This document shows positions 12,170-23,396 of a stretch of 64,000 nt of DNA, in pieces (positions within the stretch are counted from its first letter, which is position 1; the number at the start of each line of letters is the position of its first letter). Source of the stretch: Vitis vinifera (Eukaryota > Streptophyta > Magnoliopsida > Vitales > Vitaceae); contig NC_081819.1 in assembly GCF_030704535.1 (NCBI RefSeq), positions 22,230,001 to 22,294,000 on the forward strand. The letters are read 5' to 3'. The translations under genes were made by a program, and so were the position numbers. The notes below the pieces were generated by a model. It ran no database searches and had not been told where the DNA came from. It saw nothing but the letters and a program-made list of their open reading frames with translations.

Positions 12170-14872
12170 TACAATCTGATAATTCTTTTCCATGTAATCT
12201 ATATGCTAGATCTGCTACATTAGAACCAGAACCGTCTTAGAATAAGGGCCAACCATGTTTTTTTTTGCATCACCAAACACCTTGTATGTTTCTCTCCTTT
12301 ATGTATCATTAAAATCCCGTTCTAGGTGGTGTTTGTTTTTTTACTTAATTCTAAATAGATTGCTGCTTAATAGTGTTAAATATTTAGTTGTTTGTTTTTA
12401 TAGTATTTTATTTCTATTAAGTATTAAAAAGTAAAGTAAAACCAATATCTTATTTTTTCTATTTAGAAAAAGCTACATATTTTAGTTTTTTCTATTTAGT
12501 AAAAAGTTTATAATAATTCATGAAAAAGTAAAAAAACAAACAACCTAAATTCTGAAAACAAATTGATTTTAGCAAAAAACCAAAAAAAACAAATACCATC
12601 TTAGAGTTCTTGTTGGATCATTTCTGGACCCCAAAGCCAAGCTATGGGCCGAACCGAGAAATGAGTTGAAAATGACGTATCAACTGAGAATAAACCATTG
12701 GCAGCTTGCAAATTACTTTGATGTGGATATGATACAAGTCCTTTTTTAATGGTATTTTCAAAAATTAACATTCCAACGATGGACATGGGCACATAGAATA
12801 TTGGTATTAGAGTTGATGGGCAGGCGTGGTTCGCACCTCACGACAACTGAAGCCGATAACATTCCATGCATAATGTCATCAATAGGCCAAAAATTCTATG
12901 ACGTTGAATCGACTCATCCGAAAAACCGATCTTGATTTGAAATTATTAATCAGAATAATCTGCAAGGGTTGGTGTGGAAGCTTGCTGCCATTTTGTTGAA
13001 TATGGTATATGACTAGTACAGCACTGCATGCTGTTTTTATTGTCAATTTGGGCCATGCAGATGACGATGTGATCATACATTTTTCTTATATGCTTGGTTT
13101 TGTTGCTTAGCAGAATTTTCTTTCCTTTTCCTCTGTCTTTCTCAGCAACCAAACTAACCGACCATCTATGCTTTAGACATATCCAGTATTATTATTAGCG
13201 TGCAGGGGAGAGTAGGCCAAAGCTTATTCATTCCCTCGGCAGGAAAGCATCAGACTCCATAGGTAGTTTATCCTAATCGAGGAGGCGAATCAGAGCATTG
13301 TAGTGTGTGGAAAGTGTGACCGAAACAGGGGATTTTTACTTAAAGCAGAGATCACATCAAAAGTTTGTGTGATGTGTTTTCTAAATTACAAAAAAAATTA
13401 AGTGGTCATATTTGGCTTATACATCCAACTTTTTTTAATAAGTGGCTTAAGTGATTAAGCTTTTTCTTATTAATTGCAACTTGTTCTTGATTTTATTGAA
13501 AAAAAATCACATTAGTGGTCATGAAAAAAAGTGAAACCCAGATTTGGATTTTAAATTTTTTTATCCTTTTTCCTCATCCAATCTTTGTTTGCAAGGAATT
13601 AACTGGTGGGTTGGATATACATCCATCGTTGGAGATAAGCATTTGCTCTCACAAAAATGACATCTTGGTAGTGCAGTTTCACTATCCATGATGCATATGG
13701 ATTATGGTAGAGATTAACCTTTCTGTCCATTTCTAATTCCCTTCATCTAAATCACTTCTTTTTGAAGATGTCTTGATAAGACAATATAAGAAATTAGAAA
13801 GAAAAAAACTTTTAAAATAAAATCATTATAATAATCCAAATGGTATTTAAAAAATGTTTGTTTTTCAAAATTTCCATTGTCATCACATTCTTCCTAATAT
13901 AATCATGATTTTTTATTTTATAAATAAAAGAACATTTCATTATTCACCTCAATAACACTCAAATATTGAAGAGGCATACAAAAGTCACTCAAAAGGCCAG
14001 AAATAGAAAAGAGAGGGAGGAGGAGAATGGAGGGGAATTGTCAGGACTTTTCACATGGAATCTCTGGTTAAAAGGGTAGAAAACTTTTTATTTATGCAGC
14101 AAGTTAATGATAGCCACATGCTCTGTATGGAGTGTACAAACTAATTGAGAAGTAGGGGTCTCATGTGAATCCTGAACCAAAAGTTTGGTACACTCTTGTC
14201 CCATCACTGGATTGATTCAGACCATCCACTCACCCACTTTATTTGAAAATAATATTTTAAAAAATATTAAAATAATTGAAAACTTCTTTAGGAGGTTTTG
14301 ACATTTTGCAGTAAATAATTAGACAATAGAATGAATAAATAAATAAATAGTTTTCAAGTAAAATTTTATTTTTGACAACTTTACCAATATTTTCCAACCA
14401 CAAAACCTTTCTGCAGCCCTGCAGGAATGGCCCAAAAACATAAAGCTTTTACCAGACCCACCAAACAGTGACTCCTCCCTACCGTTCAACACAAACCCAC
14501 AAAATAGAACCAAAAAAAGAAAAAGAGTGAGAGATCCAAAAAGCAAAATTTCAGAGACCCACCAAAACCCCTTCATCACATGACTTATTCCTTTCTTTCC
14601 AGCTGCCATTCCCCCACACCTCAAGCTGCTTTTTTACAGACAGCAATATATAAAATCTATGGAACTATGAAAATTTAGAATCACCCAAAATATGATTTAT
14701 AAGGAAGCATTAGAAACAAGTTCCAAAACTTATTTGTTATGTATCTCTACATATAACACTTACTCTTCAAGAGATGAATGAAACATGGGCGGGTATACAC
14801 AAGAGCTGATGATGATGATGATGATCCTCCATAGCCTTTGGACTCCTTTGCCGATTTCTTCTAACATTAGTT
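12170..14872. other. Spacer between ACC synthase and the HMA gene
   Basis: No exon recognised. The first part may include the end of the ACC synthase transcript. The stretch 14,380-14,640 is less AT-rich and has an open minus-strand frame of about 100 codons without recognisable similarity; I do not call it a gene. The stretch 14,650-14,872 probably holds the 3' untranslated region of the minus-strand HMA gene and has a short (GAT)n run near 14,808. Confidence 0.5.
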
Positions 14873-15858
14873 TCAGCAGATGACACAAGCATTTGGATTC
14901 TCTTCCATGCTGTGAACATAGTAGTGTGTGGTCATGTGTGGATTATATGCCCTGTATGCCTTGACAAGCTCCATCACTGGGTCTATTTTCTTCTCTTCTT
15001 CCTTCTTGGGTTCTTCCTTCTTGGGCTCTTCCTCCTTCTTGGCTGGTGGTGCTTCCTCTTTCTTTGGCTCCTCCTCCTTCTTGGGTTCCTCCTTTTTGGC
15101 CTCCTCCTTTTTGGGTTCTTCCTTCTTTGGTTCTTCTTTCTTCTCTGGCTCCTTTGCTGGCCCTACTGCCACTAAGTCTGCTGTTGGCCAATATTTCCTC
15201 AGTTTGCTCACTACATTCACTGGATCAACTGTTCCTATTATTGTTAATTTCTTCTCTTTCATGTCCATGGAAATGGAATCAATCCCTGCATCAGTCATTC
15301 ATTTTGGACCACCAAGAAAAACAAAACTGATTAAATCTATGGCTTCAAGAATTTTGTTGGATGATTCAAGAAAAAAAAATCTCAGAAGAAACTAGTTCCC
15401 ATGGAGACAAACAGATTTGGAAAAGTTGGAATGGAATTTTGGAGTACCTGGAAGAGTAGAAACTGTCTTCAAAGCCTTCTGTTTGGCTTTGTCATCATGT
15501 AAATCCAGTTTCAGCACAAGCTTCTGCAACAACAAACACTTCAATTTAGAACCAATTAACAGATAAACAAATCAAGGAAAACCAAAAGATCCAATTCAGA
15601 ATTCAGTCTCATGAATCAAAGAACATAAAAAAAAGGCCAAAAAGTTGAGAGAAAAGAAAAGGGCCCATGTAAATTGACACTCCTAGGAATCAACAAAAGG
15701 GAGAGGATGGTAAATCCAAGGACCCAAAAAGAATTCTCCCCCTTCAGATTCCTAGAAACCAAACACCCACCAAGACCCAGTCAAGAAAATCGAATCAGAA
15801 TCCAGAAAATGATACACGGAGCGAATCAACAACAGCCCACCAACCAACCAACCTTCAT
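14873..15858 (-). CDS. HMA-domain isoprenylated plant protein (HIPP-like, At1g01490-like)
   Basis: Small protein with a heavy-metal-associated (ferredoxin-like) fold, a charged linker and a prenylation box; such proteins sit at membranes or in the nucleus. Three exons on the minus strand: 15858-15853 (only ATGAAG), 15523-15448 and 15285-14873, giving 164 residues. The HMA part (about residues 1-70) starts [20 protein letters not shown]. The loop that carries the metal-binding CxxC in canonical HMA domains reads LHDDK, so both cysteines are missing and metal binding is doubtful. Residues about 75-135 are repeats of [10 protein letters not shown]. The end is CVIC, a CaaX-type farnesylation signal. 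The tiny first exon, shared by many genes of this group, is inferred from the donor after ATGAAG and from domain completeness. The pyrimidine-rich upstream stretch is probably its leader and promoter. Confidence 0.88.
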
Positions 15859-16280
15859 ATCTTTAGGAAACAAAGCAGAGGTGGAGGAAAGGAGAATACT
15901 GGGTAGAGAGAGACAGTACTAAGAAAAATGAGATGAATAGAGGGTGGTGTCTCAGGAAAAAAGTAGAGGAAGAGGAGAAAGGGAAATGGAATAATGGGTT
16001 TGTTGAAAAGATGGAGAAGCGTTGCACGGAATCAGAAAAATGAAGAAGAAAACAACAAATGCAGAATAGGAAAGAGAAAGTTGGGAAGAGAAAGAGAATC
16101 AAATCACGTTGAGAAAGAAAGGGCAATATACGAAAATGTAGTACGTGAACTACAAGTGGGGAGAGATAAATAGAAGAGAGAATTAAAGGTATCATGCCAT
16201 GGTGAAGCAGTGAAAGAAACATCCCTTTCTAGAGGAGGTGGTGGAGGAGGAGGTGGAGGTGGCGGAGATTTGAGAATAGT
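15859..16280 (-). promoter_or_regulatory. Pyrimidine-rich leader/promoter of the HMA gene
   Basis: On the minus strand this stretch is rich in C and T (the + strand shows long GA-rich runs such as GGAAGAGGAGAAAGGG and GGAGGTGGTGGAGG). CT-rich leaders are common at plant starts of transcription. No clear TATA box chosen. Confidence 0.4.
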
Positions 16281-16708
16281 GATATAATATTTTTCGAAAA
16301 TCCAAGCAATGGATGTGTGTGGGCGTGATAACCACGCTATCCCACTTGCATTATTTTATTTTATTTTTTTCTTTTTAGATTAACTTGCATTCCTCAATCT
16401 CAACCACTCAAAGGACTCGTATTTTTTAGAATCACATCCAAGTTTCCATCATCACTAAATTTTCAAAATATTTGTATTCCCACTTCTATTATTTTATTTG
16501 TTTATGGTTTTTTTTTTTTATTAATCTTCCAGTTTTCAACCAAAACCAACCAAAAACTCCTATTTTCACGATCATATTCAAGTTTCCCATCATGACTAAA
16601 AATTTCAAAAAAAAAAATTCTTCAACAATCAAGAAAATGATTAGTGGGTTTCATTACATTCTTCCAAATCATTGTGGAAGGATCTAGAGCATGGATCATA
16701 ACAAGGGT

Positions 16709-16757
<49 letters not shown>

Positions 16758-17699
16758 AAAATCATCAAATTCCAACAATATAAAGATACAAAAATTTAGT
16801 GATTGTCTGGATATTTTTTGTTTTCCATTTTAAAATTAGAAAATAAAATCTAGATAAATAAACATTTTATAAATTAATAATTTTACTTAAATAATAAAAT
16901 CTTTTAATGTCAACTCCCATGAATGTATTAAATTAATAATTTTATTAAATTAGTAACTTTTTTAGAAAAAATAATTGAATAACTTTTTATAATTTATATA
17001 TTTTTATTTAACTTTTTGATCTTTTATGGTATAAAGTTTGAAATCACATTTATTTCTTTGATATGTTTTTCTATCTTTTATAATTAATAATCATCTCTTC
17101 TTTTTTAAAGGTTTTTATACTTCTAATTATATTATTTTAATAATTATCATAAATATTTATTTATTAATAATTAATAATTATTTATTTAGTAATAAATCAA
17201 TAACCCATTAAAATAATAATCTCTCTTCATTCCAAAAATATTATTTTATGGAGTTTTATAAAGACTTTCATATAAAATATAGTAATTTTTATAGAAAGAA
17301 TATTTCAAAATTATTTCAATAATTAAGCAAGTAAAAAAATTTAATACCTTTTTTTTTTAAACCATTCTTAAAATTTTATATTTTTAAATATTTAATAAAA
17401 ATGGGTATTTTAACATTTATCCTCAAAGCAAATTTTTGTGAAAATAAATTTGAAGTGTTTTTAATTATTTTATAATATTTTGACTAATAATTAAAAATAT
17501 AAAAATTAAATAAAATTTTTGATATTTTTCCATAAATATTTTATGCTTTTAGGAAGAAAAAATTAAGAAAACTCAGATAAAATTTTATTTCTTAAAAAAA
17601 GTTATTTAAAAATTATTTCGAAAAAACTGTTTTTAAAATCTCAATATTAATTTTACATTATTTAAAAACTCCGATAACATAAAAAATAAAATAAAATAA
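16281..17699. other. AT-rich spacer
   Basis: AT-rich DNA with no exon recognised. It includes an (AT)n run at 16,712-16,753. Confidence 0.6.
16712..16753. repeat. (AT)n microsatellite
   Basis: About 42 bases of uninterrupted AT dinucleotide, likely polymorphic between accessions. Confidence 0.95.
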
Positions 17700-17960
17700 A
17701 CCCATGATTCAGGTACGGTTGTGGGCCCCACATTCTGTTGTTTTTTGAAATTTTTTCCCTCAGCCGTGTATCGATTTTTCCACACGCTTACAGGCGCGTG
17801 AAAATGAATTTGCGTAATCTTCTTGGCCGTCGGTGTGAGTCGTCATATCGGGCATACTGGACAAGCAGCGGGCCCCACCACTCAGCGTCGGCATGCAATC
17901 TTCGCCGTTTTTATAATCCCGGCCGCTACACTTCGCCGCCGGAAGTGTAAAATAAGATTC
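17700..17960. other. GC-rich islet in AT-rich spacer
   Basis: A sharply bounded GC-rich stretch with GTGGGCCCCAC at about 17,721, CAGGCGCGTG, CGGGCCCCACC, TTTTTATAATCCCGGCC and CTTCGCCGCCGG. Short frames of about 70 codons on both strands resemble nothing I know. GGGCCCAC motifs and a TATA-like string would fit a promoter, but no gene follows on either side. Confidence 0.4.
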
Positions 17961-18167
17961 AATGACTGTACGATCAGTCAAAAGTTAGATATGCATGCTA
18001 TTGAGATTATTCTACGAGTAAAATCTAGAATGTCAAAGGTAATGTAATGAGTTAGCTGAATTTGGCTTAATTCATCCAGCCACTCCTCCTCCCAGCAACA
18101 AACTTTTTGGACCATATTTTATAATATTTTTTCTGGGTTTTTTCAAGGTGGATGCAGAAAATTTTGG

Positions 18168-18438
18168 GCCATGTTTGGATCATAAGAAAAAAATAGTTTT
18201 CTAAGTCAAAAAAATACGTTTGACAAACTTTTTAAATTTTTATCCCAAAAAAAATTATTTTTTAAAATATAGTTAATATGTTTTGAATTACTTTTTGTGA
18301 TGTAAATATATAGTATCTTCACGAAAAATAAGCTAATAAAATTGTTTTTCACATTTAAGTTTTTTAAATTGAATTTTATTCCTAAAAATCCTTAAAAATT
18401 ATTGATAATTGTTTTAAAAAACAAGGCCAAACAGAGCT
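18168..18438. mobile_element. MITE-like element
   Basis: Left end GGGCCATGTTTGGAT and right end AAGGCCAAACAGAGC are imperfect inverted repeats. AT-rich filler of about 270 bp, no coding capacity. Confidence 0.5.
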
Positions 18439-18602
18439 TAGATGTTTTTCAAAAATATACTAATTAGGGCATTGTCGATATAATTAATAGTTATTGTAAA
18501 AATATTAAAACTTATTTGGAAATTACTCCAAAAAATAATTTTTGGACTCCAAAACACACAATTGACAAATTTTTCCTTGAAATAGGTTTTTTTTTGTCTA
18601 AT

Positions 18603-18825
18603 GCTATGTTTGATTCCCAAAAAATTTGAAAAAAAATTCATTTTATTTATTTTAACTCATCAATATAAAGATTAAATAATTTAAAAATATATAAGTTTTT
18701 AATTAATTTTAATTACATTTTATTTTTTTTTATACTTTTTATATGACAACCAAATATAAAAAAATCATTTTTTTATATATTTTTTTTCTTAGTATTTATC
18801 AAAACCAAACATAACCAAAAAATCA
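18603..18825. mobile_element. MITE family A, copy 2
   Basis: Starts GCTATGTTTGATTCCC and ends CAAAACCAAACATAACC. It shares the inner marker AACTCATCAATATAAAG with copy 1 but is about 100 bp shorter. Confidence 0.6.
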
Positions 18826-20258
18826 TTTTTTTATAATAATTTTTTAGCCTTTTTTTATTTTTTATTTTAAAGCATCACAGGAAATAATTGGAAATATGAA
18901 AAATGTTTTGAAAACTTTTATATCATATATAAATAAGATTGATTTTAGTAGGAATTTCACAACTCACCCTTTTAGATAAGTTCGATGTCCTTGTAAGTCC
19001 ATAACAACGTGTTCAATGCCTTTGTAGGCCCATGGTATACAATGTGCAATTAACTTTACAACGTGTCCAATGTCCACCGATGTTAACTTGTTAATTTAAT
19101 CTAAATATTATTTGTTTTTGCACCTACAACCTTTATGATCACACTCGTAATTTTAAAATACATTTAATTAATTTAGAGATGTTATTTATTGTCGGTGAGA
19201 TTAGACGTGTACTAAAATTATGAAAGTTTTGGGCTCAAAATCGATAGTATTAGAATGTCGTGATTTTAGGAAGTGTTTTTAGTATTTTTATTATTTTGAA
19301 ATTTTTTATATTTTATATATTAAAGATGTTAAAAACACTTCGTAAAATCACTGTCAAACATATTTTTAATTTAATATCACAATAAGTTCGTAAATATTAT
19401 TGTATTATTATATTATTGAAAATAAATAAATAAAAAACTTTCTTTTTTTTTCGTCTTTTTTTTTTCTTTGAATTTGTTGACTTGCTATTTAAATATTAAG
19501 GGCCATAATTCTCCATTTGAATCTTGAAAATTTTACATGGAAAAAATTTATTTATTTTCTCCTTTTATATAAAATACATAGAATTTAAATTTTTTAAAAA
19601 TATAATATTTATTATTATTACTTAAAGGGTTTCAAAATATAACTTGTTGACATATTGAACAATATAATATTTTTTACTCATGTATTTATGAAAATATCAC
19701 TTTGCGTGAAGGTGTGAAATTGAATTATAAAGTCTAAAATGTATAACCAATTGTGTGACAATTGAGTTATAAAGTCTAAAAGTATGAATTAAATGCTTTT
19801 AAAATATTAATAAACTAATATTTAAAATATTTTCAATCATGTGAATTTAATAATAAAAATTAAATAGTTAGATGTTATCAATAGAATTAAGTACAATCCC
19901 AATCTATAATAGGAGATAAAAAATAATCATAATTTCAATTAATATGAATATTTATTTTTTATTTAGTGGGTTATCTTTAAAAATAAAAATTTTATTAAAA
20001 AAATTTAAAAATATGAATATGAAAAAGAGAAAAAGAAAAATCAAAAAGTAATGTTTGACACGTCACGTTGAAAAGAAATCAGGTGAAAGTACCCAAGGAA
20101 AGTAGTAGAAGTGAAAAAGGCTTCAGCTTTCATTAAACACCTGAAAAATAAAAAATAAAAAATAAAAAAGTTGAAAGAGACAAGTCCTACCTGTACACGT
20201 GGCACGCACTTTGGATAGGATGTACGCAATGGGCGGTTTACCAAATCATTGTCCTCCT
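18826..20258. other. AT-rich spacer with one MITE
   Basis: No exon recognised apart from a weak candidate on the minus strand at 20,188-20,334, discussed under the findings. A family B MITE lies at about 19,258-19,355. Confidence 0.5.
19258..19355. mobile_element. MITE family B, copy 2
   Basis: Arms GTGATTTTAGGAAGTGTTTT and ACACTTCGTAAAATCACTGTC form the same palindrome as the copy after ACC synthase. Confidence 0.65.
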
Positions 20259-20767
20259 TTACATTCTCTGCAGTCACTACCACTTTCGATCCTTGCACCC
20301 GATTCATCAACCCAATTATATCATGCCACATCATAAAGTAGTATGACGTGGCTTTCTATCGTTGGAAGTATCAGTGCAAGCAGTGAATTTTGGTACGAGG
20401 GGATATAGTTGAGAAGAACTCGAATTGAAACGTGGAGAGATCTGATTGGCTACAGTTGGTAATTGCATTATTTTATGACGCGTCAGCGATACTCAGTAGC
20501 TTTTATAGTGATTTACATTCTATGCAGTCACTACCACTTTCGATTCCTGCACCCGATTCATCAACCCAATTACATCATGCCACATCATAAGATGGTATGA
20601 CGTGGCTTTATGTCGTTGGAAGTATCAGTGCAAGTAGTAAATTTTTGGTACGAGTGGATATAGTTGAGAAGAACTTGAATTGAAGCGTGGAGAGATCTGA
20701 TTGGCTACAGTTGGTAATTCAATTATTTTATGACACGTCAGTGATACTCAGCAGCTTTTATAGTGAT
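20259..20767. repeat. 254-bp tandem duplication of a promoter-like unit
   Basis: Copy 1 is about 20,259-20,512 and copy 2 about 20,513-20,767. Both carry CACTACCACTTTCGAT, ATGCCACATCATAA, ATGACGTGGCTTT, GAGATCTGATTGGCTACAG and AGCTTTTATAGTGATTT. Each therefore has an ACGT core, a CCAAT box (minus strand) and TATAAAA (minus strand, near 20,504 and 20,758). Base composition is clearly richer in GC than the flanks. Copies differ at scattered sites, so the duplication is not brand new. Confidence 0.85.
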
Positions 20768-23100
20768 TTGGTGGGGGGCCCGGGGGCCAGGTGTAGGTCT
20801 TCGCTTAGCCGGCCTATTTGTAGATGACACGGCATGAGCCCACATCACGTGGTATAATTCTTTCCCACCTTTGTACGAAATATTCTTTTGGCACTACTCA
20901 CAAAATTACAGATTAAATTACAATTTTACATGTGGATATATAATAATAATTGAGTATCAACTTCTTTAAGTTCCCTTCACAAGATTTGTTTAAAATAACT
21001 TTTTTTGACTTCAAGATTGGATTAATCTGATGTTTTTTCATAAAATATTTTTATTTAAAATAAATATAATTTAATATTCTAAAATTTTAATTAAATTAAA
21101 ATACGTCCCATCATTATATTCCCATCATAAAAAAATTGGGTTATACACACTTTATTTTTTAAACATTTAATATATTTTATACTTTGATCACGTGCAAAAC
21201 ATTTTATCCCCAAAACTTATTAAATACCAACATTTTACCTCAAATTATAAAATCCAAGGTAAAATCAACTTTAAATTGACAATCTTTATGAGAAAATTTT
21301 AAAATATTTTCAAAATATAGTAATTATTAGTTTTAATTTTTTATTTTAAATGGGTATTTGTATGACTGCGACTGGTCATGAAACTTATTTTTTGGAATTT
21401 TGGATATTTTTTCTTTACATTTTAGCATTGTTTCTTTGCTTATTAAATTATTTATAATTTTTTTAAAATTTAAGGGATAAAATGTTGCATTTTAACAATT
21501 TTGAAGAGTCAAAATATTAAGTTTTAAATATGAAGGTGCAAAATGTAAAACATGCAAAGGTTGACGGATTAAAATGTGTTGATTTGATAATAAATGAAGT
21601 AGAAATAAATAACTAAAGTAGGATTTTAATGAGTTGGGATTTGGTTTATATTAAAAAATAAATAAATAAAAAATGCAAAGATTGACATGAACTATTTGCA
21701 TAAGAAAAAAAAAAAATATTCTCAAATCTTTTATTTCAATTTATTTCTTTATATTATTAGCCATTTTTATGAACTATTCGGGAATTCCAGTGCAACAATT
21801 GTAACCCCTTGTGACATATTTTCAATCAATTACATTATTACTATGACTTGATCTAAAATGTGATATGTGATTTTTAATATTTATTTCAAATAATTTAATC
21901 ATTTTGAAAATTGTGTACTCCAGAGATTTTCAATCCTTAAAAAAATTTAACATATCATTCATAAATTTGATACATAAACATGTTTTAACATGTTTGATAA
22001 ATATTTCATTAAAAATAATTTTGAACAATTTATTCTAAAAATAAGTTATTTTTTACACACAATTTTGAAGCATTTTTATGTGTTGCTTGTATAATATTTT
22101 GATAAATAATTAAAAATATTAAGAATACCCTGAAAACTTTTCATTACATGTAAAATTTTATATTTAAATTCTTTAAGTAGAACTTTATTTTAGAAAATAA
22201 TTGAAAATTAAATTTTGAAAACTATTATATGAAAGTTGTTTTTTTTTTTGGAACTTATGGATGTATTTATATTGATGTAAAATTTTCCCGAATATCTAAA
22301 AAAGGGAGACATGCTAATAAAATAATATTATACCTTTATTTGAATATTTCTATTTATTCTCTTTTATTTTTTTCCACATGTTTTTATTTTACAACACATT
22401 ATTAGCACAATACTATGATATATGTAAAAAAAATGAGAAGAATGTTTGAGATAGAAAAAAAATAAAAATTCATTTGTGAAATTTATTATAAGTATATAAT
22501 CTTATTTTCTTCAAACGAAATACGAAAATAATATGCATTGTATTTTCTTAAAAGTAGTTTTTTTTTAAACAAAAATAATGATAATAAGATTTTTAATTTA
22601 TCAATAATATTTTTTAGAATTTATTTTTAAAATTCAAATAAATTTAAGGTTTTTTTCAATTTTTTTTAATAGTACGTCAACAAACAATTAAAAAAGTTGA
22701 GAATATTTTGGAAACTATTCATATATTTAGAATGTTTTCCTAGAATGTTTTCTTTCTTTTTATAATATTAGTGAAATTTAAGAAATATTTTTTCTTCTCT
22801 AACAATTAGAAAGTCGATGAATTTCATCTAAGAATTACTATTATTTTTATTTTTTAAAATAGAAATAGAAAATATATTTAAATTAAGAAAAGATCAAGAA
22901 TTTTCGAGTAAAATTATATTTATCGAGAGTATTCGAAGTATGCTATTGTGAATATGTGCATGAGGTGCATGGCGATTAACTGAATACGCCAATGGGAGAA
23001 AGACACGTGGCTAAGAATGGTAGTTCTGTCCTTTGCGTATCCCTCTCGTTTCGCCACTCTTCGCTCTTTGACTCCTTCTCTCTTCTCAAATTGAGTCCCA
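20768..23100. other. AT-rich spacer
   Basis: Begins with a short GC-rich tract (GGGGGGCCCGGGGGCC at about 20,773) and a G-box-like CACGTGG near 20,846, then becomes AT-rich with no exon recognised. Confidence 0.5.
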
Positions 23101-23121
23101 CTTCCCAAATCTGAACTAACC

Positions 23122-23213
23122 AAACCCTAAATTTTCTTTTCCATTTTTTCCAATTCAAAACCCTAACCAATCATACATAATTCTCTGACCCCGCCTCTGT
23201 TCTTAAACCCTAA
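23122..23213 (+). promoter_or_regulatory. Three telo-box motifs upstream of the At1g01500-like gene
   Basis: AAACCCTAA occurs at 23,122, 23,158 and 23,205, all within 280 bases of the start codon. This interstitial telomere-like motif is common in plant promoters and leaders of housekeeping and translation genes. The role here is inferred. Confidence 0.55.
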
Positions 23214-23396
23214 CCCTCCATTGTGGATCATATCTGTCTGCCAATTTCAGAGTCTCGTGAGCCCAGAGCCCTCGATTCTGGTTGCTATCGAATACCCTTG
23301 ATTTTTGTTCTTTGTACGTTGTGGGTGTTTTTAATGGATTTAACCCTGACTTGAATTTGAAGATAATTTTCGATTGTCGAATTTAGTTCAGTTTTC

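Noticed and set aside
14319..14624. 101-codon minus-strand frame with a hydrophobic stretch
   Set aside because: No similarity recognised, composition typical of spacer, and no sign of splicing or conservation.
14928..15395. Long plus-strand frames opposite the HMA gene
   Set aside because: They are the antisense of the repetitive Lys/Glu codons; the minus-strand frame has the HMA fold, splice sites and CaaX end.
15863..16222. 119-codon minus-strand frame upstream of the HMA gene
   Set aside because: Low-complexity Ser/Phe/Leu translation of a CT-rich leader.
17738..18047. Small protein gene in the GC islet
   Set aside because: Open frames on both strands, none with conserved words or a plausible partner exon.
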